10,102 nt of DNA from assembly GCA_934256695.1 (NCBI GenBank), contig CAKQPE010000068.1:1-10102 (forward strand), read 5' to 3'. Shown here in pieces: positions 5,271 through 10,102 of this stretch. Numbering within the stretch: position 1 is the stretch's first letter; the number at the start of each line of letters is the position of its first letter. This DNA comes from an uncultured Eubacteriales bacterium. Its GTDB lineage: Bacteria > Bacillota > Clostridia > Lachnospirales > Anaerotignaceae. A model generated the notes under the pieces. It did no database searches, was not told the DNA's origin, and worked only from the letters and a program-made list of their open reading frames with translations. Made by a program: the position numbers and the translations under genes.

Positions 5271-5299
5271 TTGAAGAAAAAGCAATAATCTGGTATTAT
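5271..5299 (+). promoter_or_regulatory. Sigma-A-type promoter of the ABC transporter operon
   Basis: TTGAAG (5271-5276) and TATTAT (5294-5299) are separated by 17 nt. The predicted start is near 5306, which gives a leader of about 36 nt before ATG 5342. The -35 box begins 3 nt after repeat copy C. Confidence 0.7.
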
Positions 5300-5341
5300 T
5301 TTTATTGGGTTTATACCTGATTTTATTTTTCAAGGAGGTAA

Positions 5342-6298
5342 ATGTCTTTGATTGAGATAAAGGAACTATCAAAAATATACGGCAGTTTTAAGGCTGTTGA
5401 TAAGCTCAGCTTTTCAATAGACAAAAACTGCGTGTTCGGCTTTCTCGGCCCTAATGGAGCCGGAAAAAGCACAACTATGAATATGATCACGGGCTGTCTT
5501 TCACCTACAGCGGGAGAGATAATTATAAACGGTGTAAGTATGACTGAAAATCCGGAGGAGGCAAAGAAAAACATAGGCTATCTTCCGGAAATTCCACCTG
5601 TATATGAGGAACTTACACCTTATGAGTATCTTACATTCGTAGGCGAGGCAAAAAAAGTACCTAAATCGGAACTGAAAGATGCCGTAAACGAAGTAATGGA
5701 AAGAACAAATATATCCGTTATGAAAAACAGGCTTATTAAAAATCTTTCCAAAGGCTATCGCCAGAGAGTAGGTATTGCACAGGCAATACTGGGCAAGCCG
5801 CCAGTTATAATACTGGACGAGCCTACGGTAGGTCTTGATCCGGAACAGATTATAGAAATAAGAAATCTTATTCTGGATCTGGGCAAAAACCATATAGTTA
5901 TTTTAAGCAGTCATATTCTTTCGGAAATAAGTGCCGTATGCTCAAATATTATGATTATATCCCACGGCAGATTGGTGGCTCTTGATACGGCAGAAAACCT
6001 TATAGGAAACGAAAATACCGAAAAGACAGCCGTTCTTGAGGCTATTGGGGGCGAAAAGGTGCTTGATATTCTAAAAAGTGACGAGAGAATACTTTCGCCG
6101 AAAAAATCAGATGGCGAAAATACATATACTTTCGGTTTTATGCCAAATGCCGACCCAAGAAAAGATTTGTTTTATAAATTAAGCTCAGCAGACTGTCCTA
6201 TACTTTCGCTCTATATAAAGAAAAACTCTCTGGAAGAAATTTTCCTTGAGCTTGTTGAGGACAGCGAGCAGACAGCACAGACAGGAGGCGTAAAGTAA
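5342..6298 (+). CDS. ABC transporter ATP-binding protein, GldA-like
   Basis: The 318-residue product is the ATPase of an ABC-2-type exporter, acting on the cytoplasmic side of the membrane. Walker A is GPNGAGKST (36-44), the signature is LSKGYRQRVG (135-144), Walker B is VIILDE (155-160) with the D-loop after it, and the switch His is H191. The Q-loop position reads YLPEIPPVY, with Glu83 where Gln is usual; this form is familiar in the GldA-like subgroup. Residues about 225-318 form a C-terminal accessory region. GGAGG lies only 3 nt before ATG 5342 but 9 nt before an in-frame TTG at 5348, so the real start may be the TTG, two codons later. It is the first gene of a four-gene operon. Confidence 0.93.
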   Translation: MSLIEIKELSKIYGSFKAVDKLSFSIDKNCVFGFLGPNGAGKSTTMNMITGCLSPTAGEIIINGVSMTENPEEAKKNIGYLPEIPPVYEELTPYEYLTFVGEAKKVPKSELKDAVNEVMERTNISVMKNRLIKNLSKGYRQRVGIAQAILGKPPVIILDEPTVGLDPEQIIEIRNLILDLGKNHIVILSSHILSEISAVCSNIMIISHGRLVALDTAENLIGNENTEKTAVLEAIGGEKVLDILKSDERILSPKKSDGENTYTFGFMPNADPRKDLFYKLSSADCPILSLYIKKNSLEEIFLELVEDSEQTAQTGGVK

Positions 6299-6299
6299 A

Positions 6300-7163
6300 A
6301 TGCTTTCTATTTACAAAAAAGAATTGAAGCTCTATTCCGTAACGGCAGTAGGATATGTGTTTCTTGCATTTATGCTTTTAAGTGCGGGAATATACACAAG
6401 CCTTGTAAATTTTGTTTACTATTCGCCTGCATTTGAATATGTGGTTAAGGATATGTGCTTTGTATTGCTTATTGCAATACCACTGCTTACAATGCGTGTT
6501 TTCTCCGATGAGAAAAAGCAAAAGACGGACAAACTTCTCTGTCTTTTGCCTATAGATGTAAAGAGCATTGTTTTGGGCAAATTTTTTGCACTGGCAACAA
6601 TAACTCTTATACCGGCACTGGTGCTTTGTATTTATCCGTTTATACTTACAATGTACGGTGTGGTAAACATAAAAACGGCTTTAAGCTGTATATTTGCTTT
6701 TTACCTTCTTGAATGCACACTTTGCTCAATAGGTATGTTTACTTCGTCTTTGACGGAAAACCAGATAATAGCGGCTATTTTATGTTTCGGCATATTGCTT
6801 ATAGCGTATATTATACCGTCAATATCAGGAAACATTTCTTCGGCATCGGCTTTTTCGTTTAAGGCATTTACAGTCTGTGCCGTTTTGATATGTGCCGTTA
6901 TTTTCTTTGTAACCAAGAAATGGGTTATTACTTTAATTGCGGCCTTTATTATGGAAATACCGCTGGCGGTAATATATTTAAAATTTAATTCTTTCCTTAC
7001 GGGAAAATTTACTGCTTTTGTCCAGTGCTTTTCCGTTTTTGGGAAAATAGACTCATTTACAAACGGTGTCTTTGATTTGACGGCTGTAGTGTATTTTGTA
7101 AGTATTACCGCACTTTTTATCTGCCTTACTATTCAGTCAGAAAACAAAAGGAGGTGGAGATAA
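6300..7163 (+). CDS. ABC-2-type permease, GldF-like
   Basis: The 287-residue membrane subunit partners the preceding ATPase. Hydrophobic stretches at about 13-36, 53-66, 93-120, 125-148, 156-174, 188-204, 207-226 and 259-279 suggest six to eight membrane helices. Between the second and third, MRVFSDEKKQKTDKLLCLLP (65-84) matches the conserved cytoplasmic coupling segment of GldF-like permeases. ATG at 6300 follows the ATPase stop by one base, with GGAGG 11 nt upstream inside the previous gene. The adjacent ATPase, GldG-type and DUF4340 genes define the complex. The transported substrate cannot be read from the sequence. Confidence 0.9.
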   Translation: MLSIYKKELKLYSVTAVGYVFLAFMLLSAGIYTSLVNFVYYSPAFEYVVKDMCFVLLIAIPLLTMRVFSDEKKQKTDKLLCLLPIDVKSIVLGKFFALATITLIPALVLCIYPFILTMYGVVNIKTALSCIFAFYLLECTLCSIGMFTSSLTENQIIAAILCFGILLIAYIIPSISGNISSASAFSFKAFTVCAVLICAVIFFVTKKWVITLIAAFIMEIPLAVIYLKFNSFLTGKFTAFVQCFSVFGKIDSFTNGVFDLTAVVYFVSITALFICLTIQSENKRRWR

Positions 7164-8552
7164 ATGGAAACCAACAACAAAAAAGATGAAAGACAAAAAT
7201 TTTCGCCAAGAAGTATGAGTATTATAATATGTGCCTTGTTTACGGCTCTTGTGGTAGGTGCAAATATGCTTGTAAGTGAACTTCCCGTTGAAAAAACAAA
7301 ATTGGATACAACGGAAATAGGTCTCCACACACTCTCCGACAATACAAAGGAAGTTCTTTCGGCACTTACAGACGATATAGAAATATATCGCATATGCACA
7401 CCCAGAAAAGAGGACAATACCCTTACGGATATGCTGGAAAGATATGCTTCTTTAAGTCCGAGCATACACGTAAGCACCATAGACCCTGCCGTTTATCCGA
7501 ACTTTGAAGCTCAGTATGGCAGTGATAAATTAAGTGACAACAGCATTATAGTTTCTTCGGCAAAGCGAAACCAGATAATAGACTACTCAAATATAGCTAC
7601 ATATACAGCCTTTAACGGCGAAGATTATCTTACAAATGCAATTAAGTATGTTACAAGTGATAATCTGCCTGTTTTGTATGCCCTTGAAGGTCACGGTGAA
7701 AAAACACCTGATGACAGCCTTACGGCATCATTAAACAAAGCCGGAATAGAGCTTAAAGAGCTTAATCTCCTTTCATCTGGAGAAATACCGCAAGATGCAC
7801 AGTGTGTATTTATATACGCTCCTTCTTCGGATTTAAATCAGACAGAGGCGGCAGAACTTGAAAAATATCTTGAAAACAGCGGAAAGCTTCTGCTTATAAC
7901 GGATTATAATTCGTCAAAGCTCAGCAATATATCGGCAATAATGTCAACTTACGGTGTATCTACCGTAGACGGTGTTGTTATGGAAGGTGCTTCGGATAAA
8001 TGTTTAAGCGGATACCCGTACTACATAATACCCACACTTGACGGAAAAAGCAGTATAACAAAGCCGATTAACGAAAGCGGTCTTTCGGCATTAATGCCTT
8101 TGGCACAGGCTGTTGTAAAGAACAGCTCTTTAAGAGACACTGTAAAGGTAACAGACCTTTTTACAACAACCGACAAGGCTTATATAATAACAGATGAAAC
8201 ATACGAAAAAGATGAGTCTGCACCGAAAGGCCCATACTCACTGGCTGTAAGTGTTGAGGAAAAATATGAAAATATTGATACAAAAATAGTATGGGTAACA
8301 ACAAGCGAGTTCATATCATCGGATACATCGAAAATGATAGGCAATACAAATGAGCAGATATTCTCCAATATGGTAAATTATCTCTGCGGCAGTGATGTTT
8401 CCGTATCTGTATCGGGAAAAAATACGTCCCTCGGAACACTTACCGTAAGCACGGCTCAGAGCAGAATATGGAAAATAATACTTATAGGCATTGTTCCGTC
8501 AGTGGTGGCTGTATTAGGTCTTGCGGTATGGTACAGAAGGAGGAACCGCTGA
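7164..8552 (+). CDS. GldG-family ABC transporter auxiliary protein
   Basis: The 462-residue protein has one N-terminal membrane helix (about 18-38) and one C-terminal helix (about 437-456) followed by a basic RRRNR tail. These anchor a large domain that should lie outside the cytoplasm. This is the layout of GldG-type proteins (ABC_transp_aux domain). The LYALEGHGE stretch (171-179), followed by a Rossmann-like segment ending KLLLITDY (241-248), is characteristic. Its function in non-gliding bacteria is not established. The gene starts directly after the permease stop with no gap, and a near-perfect AAGGAGGTG lies 7 nt before the ATG. It overlaps the next gene by one base (TGATG), so translation is probably coupled. 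Confidence 0.9.
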   Translation: METNNKKDERQKFSPRSMSIIICALFTALVVGANMLVSELPVEKTKLDTTEIGLHTLSDNTKEVLSALTDDIEIYRICTPRKEDNTLTDMLERYASLSPSIHVSTIDPAVYPNFEAQYGSDKLSDNSIIVSSAKRNQIIDYSNIATYTAFNGEDYLTNAIKYVTSDNLPVLYALEGHGEKTPDDSLTASLNKAGIELKELNLLSSGEIPQDAQCVFIYAPSSDLNQTEAAELEKYLENSGKLLLITDYNSSKLSNISAIMSTYGVSTVDGVVMEGASDKCLSGYPYYIIPTLDGKSSITKPINESGLSALMPLAQAVVKNSSLRDTVKVTDLFTTTDKAYIITDETYEKDESAPKGPYSLAVSVEEKYENIDTKIVWVTTSEFISSDTSKMIGNTNEQIFSNMVNYLCGSDVSVSVSGKNTSLGTLTVSTAQSRIWKIILIGIVPSVVAVLGLAVWYRRRNR

Positions 8553-9886
8553 TGAAAAACAAACAGATAAAAGCAGTTGTAATTCTTTTGGTGCTTAATA
8601 TTGCTGTTTATGCGGCATATGGTGCAATGCATTACACCAATATAAAAAATATGTCTGCCGATACAAATGTTTATGTGGCAAACGAAAGAACAACAGACGA
8701 TATAGTTTCTATACAGTCGGAAGGAACAGACGGTAGTTTTGCAATAAACTTTAACGGAACAAGCTGGACAGTGGAAGGAAAGGAAAATTTCCCTATAAGC
8801 TCTGATGCCTTGTCTAAATTAATAGAAAAGGCAAATAATCTTACGGCGGCAAGAAAGATTTCATCTGACGGAGATTATGAAAAATACGGTCTTGACAACC
8901 CTAAAACAACCATTACAGTTACCGATTCACAGGGAACAAGCATAAAGTATGTTATCGGAAACTTTAATGAAAATATAAACCGTTATTATGTATGTGAGGA
9001 AGGCTCTAAAGACATATACATAATAAATAAATCCGTAGGTGACCAGCTTACAGCTGATATTAATTCTTATGCAGCTGCTTTTAACCTTTCGGATTTGTCA
9101 AGAAGTACGCTTTCAACTCTTGAGATTGTAAACGGTGAAAGCGACACAGTAATAAACAAGGGAGAAAAAGATGACAACAATCCTTTGGGAAGCAGTTCAC
9201 AGTGGACTTTCGGCAAGCCGTTTTCAAGCAGTGTTTTTGTTGATGTAAACAAAATAGACACAATTATAATTAAGCTGAAAAATGCAGCGGCTTCTCAGTG
9301 TGTGATGTTTTCGCCTACGGAAAGCGATTTGGAAAACTATGGTTTAAGAGACAGCAGAGTATACTACAGTCTTAATTATTCCGGAAAAAACGTAAAAATG
9401 TATATGGGAAAAACAAATGATGACGGTTCGGCATATATATCATTTGACGGTTCTTCCATAGTAGGTCTTGCCGACAGTGAAACGGTAAGTGCATTGAAAG
9501 AATATCTTGACCCATACAAATATCTTCCGCAGTCTGTATGTACAGCGAAAAAAGCGGTTGTAGACAGTATAGAGGCTGTATTAGATGGCAAAACGTATAA
9601 TATAGATATGTCAAAGGATAATGATTCTGTAACGGCATTTTTCAATAAGCTTTCGGGTATAGTAAGTTCATCACATAGTATTGAGGCAGAAAATGTTCAG
9701 CCAAATGACAGCAGTTTTGTTATAACGTATCATTTTAAAGATTCTGCCTATGCTGACATTACGGTATATTATACACCGTATGACAACGATTACTATACAG
9801 CCTCATGCGGAGAGGTAAGCGGCAGACTGGTAAACAAGCGTTCAATAGAATCTGTTATTGACCTGCTTAAAGCTGTAGAACAATAA
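8552..9886 (+). CDS. DUF4340 domain-containing membrane-anchored protein
   Basis: The 444-residue protein has a single N-terminal membrane anchor (about 7-27); the rest is predicted to lie outside the membrane. It appears to consist of related units at about 51-175, 187-325 and a shorter one at 337-444. Each starts with a beta-rich stretch around a short hydrophobic sequence. The first two contain YGL motifs (112-114 and 263-265) followed by strands ending near a T/S-rich helix. DUF4340 proteins regularly follow GldG genes and are thought to join the complex, but their role is unknown. Start 8552 is chosen because AAGGAGG lies 8 nt upstream and the membrane anchor begins at once. A longer frame from 8468 would overlap the GldG gene by 85 bases. 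Confidence 0.88.
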   Translation: MKNKQIKAVVILLVLNIAVYAAYGAMHYTNIKNMSADTNVYVANERTTDDIVSIQSEGTDGSFAINFNGTSWTVEGKENFPISSDALSKLIEKANNLTAARKISSDGDYEKYGLDNPKTTITVTDSQGTSIKYVIGNFNENINRYYVCEEGSKDIYIINKSVGDQLTADINSYAAAFNLSDLSRSTLSTLEIVNGESDTVINKGEKDDNNPLGSSSQWTFGKPFSSSVFVDVNKIDTIIIKLKNAAASQCVMFSPTESDLENYGLRDSRVYYSLNYSGKNVKMYMGKTNDDGSAYISFDGSSIVGLADSETVSALKEYLDPYKYLPQSVCTAKKAVVDSIEAVLDGKTYNIDMSKDNDSVTAFFNKLSGIVSSSHSIEAENVQPNDSSFVITYHFKDSAYADITVYYTPYDNDYYTASCGEVSGRLVNKRSIESVIDLLKAVEQ

Positions 9887-9939
9887 GGTAATTGGATTTA
9901 CGGATATGGTATAGCAAAAATCAATAAAATTTTTAATAC

Positions 9940-9979
9940 AAAACGGCTCTTAAACTGATGTTTAAGGGCTATTTTGTTT
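9940..9979 (+). terminator. Intrinsic terminator of the ABC operon
   Basis: GGCTCTTAAA (9945-9954) pairs with TTTAAGGGCT (9961-9970) through a 6-nt loop, with two G.U pairs. After one mismatch, AAAA continues the pairing with TTTT (9972-9975), and GTTT follows. It lies 54 nt after the DUF4340 stop and 19 nt before repeat copy D. Confidence 0.75.
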
Positions 9980-9997
9980 GGGAAAATAAATTTATGG

Positions 9998-10090
9998 AAG
10001 ACCTTGGGGCGTTACCCCAAACCCCATGAACTTTTGAAAAAGTTCAATCAAAACTTTTATCAAAACGCAATTACATTGCGTTTTTCGGAA
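9998..10090 (-). repeat. Three-hairpin intergenic repeat, copy D
   Basis: Read on the minus strand, H0 is AAAACGCAAT, loop GTA, ATTGCGTTTT (10062-10084). H1 is TGAACTTTT, loop TC, AAAAGTTCA (10027-10046), a stem sequence seen in no other copy. H2 is TTGGGGT, loop AAC, GCCCCAA (10004-10020), followed by GGTCTT. The last H2 pair is U.G on this strand and would be a C.A mismatch on the other. The copy faces the 3' end of the ABC operon. Confidence 0.85.
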
Positions 10091-10102
10091 CAAAATTATA
10101 AG

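Noticed and set aside
8468..8551. A 28-codon N-terminal extension of the DUF4340 protein.
   Set aside because: It would overlap the GldG-family gene by 85 bases and place a Cys-rich hydrophilic stretch before the membrane anchor. ATG 8552 has AAGGAGG at ideal spacing.
1..10102. Repeated hairpin units as a CRISPR array.
   Set aside because: The copies are kilobases apart, in both orientations, with no regular spacers and no cas genes.

Overview
The window looks like chromosomal DNA from a low-GC Bacillota (class Clostridia), probably a gut-type anaerobe. The evidence is AT-rich DNA, frequent ATA isoleucine codons, strong GGAGG ribosome binding sites at nearly every gene, sigma-A-like promoters with 17-nt spacers, U-tailed terminators, and protein families typical of Clostridia. 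The genus cannot be settled from this sequence.

Layout. On the minus strand, 86-910 is a BmrR-like MerR regulator and 1072-2184 is an M29 (PepS/AmpS-type) metallo-aminopeptidase. Each has its own promoter region, and both promoters carry a similar dyad at the same distance upstream of the -10 box. On the plus strand, 2341-2805 is a small unit: a good promoter, a possible 48-codon leader ORF, an intrinsic terminator inside that leader, and an 81-residue basic protein of unknown function. Next is a two-gene unit: a 3-hydroxyacyl-CoA dehydrogenase (3140-4084) and undecaprenyl-diphosphatase UppP (4114-4938), closed by a terminator at 4987-5016. Last is a tightly packed four-gene operon (5342-9886): ABC ATPase, ABC-2-type permease, GldG-type auxiliary protein and a DUF4340 protein. 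It has its own promoter (5271-5299) and terminator (9940-9979). This resembles the GldA/GldF/GldG module of gliding bacteria plus DUF4340. Its substrate is unknown, and nothing else in the window suggests gliding.

The gaps between units are filled by a dispersed repeat about 95-100 bp long, present in five copies: 1-77 (+, cut by the window edge), 2827-2920 (-), 2939-3037 (+), 5167-5268 (+) and 9998-10090 (-). Each copy reads hairpin H0 (3-nt loop), a short spacer, hairpin H1 (9-bp stem, TC loop), a G-run, hairpin H2 (7-bp stem, 3-nt loop), then GGTYTT. The stem sequences differ between copies but stay paired, and the only G.U pairs in H2 form on the strand reading H0 to H2. This suggests selection for a folded nucleic acid, possibly an RNA. 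It is the most unusual signal here. The double copy at 2827-3074 is also enclosed by 15-bp terminal inverted repeats. A second, unrelated REP-like palindrome lies at 5051-5093.

No tRNA, rRNA, CRISPR array, transposase or phage gene was seen.
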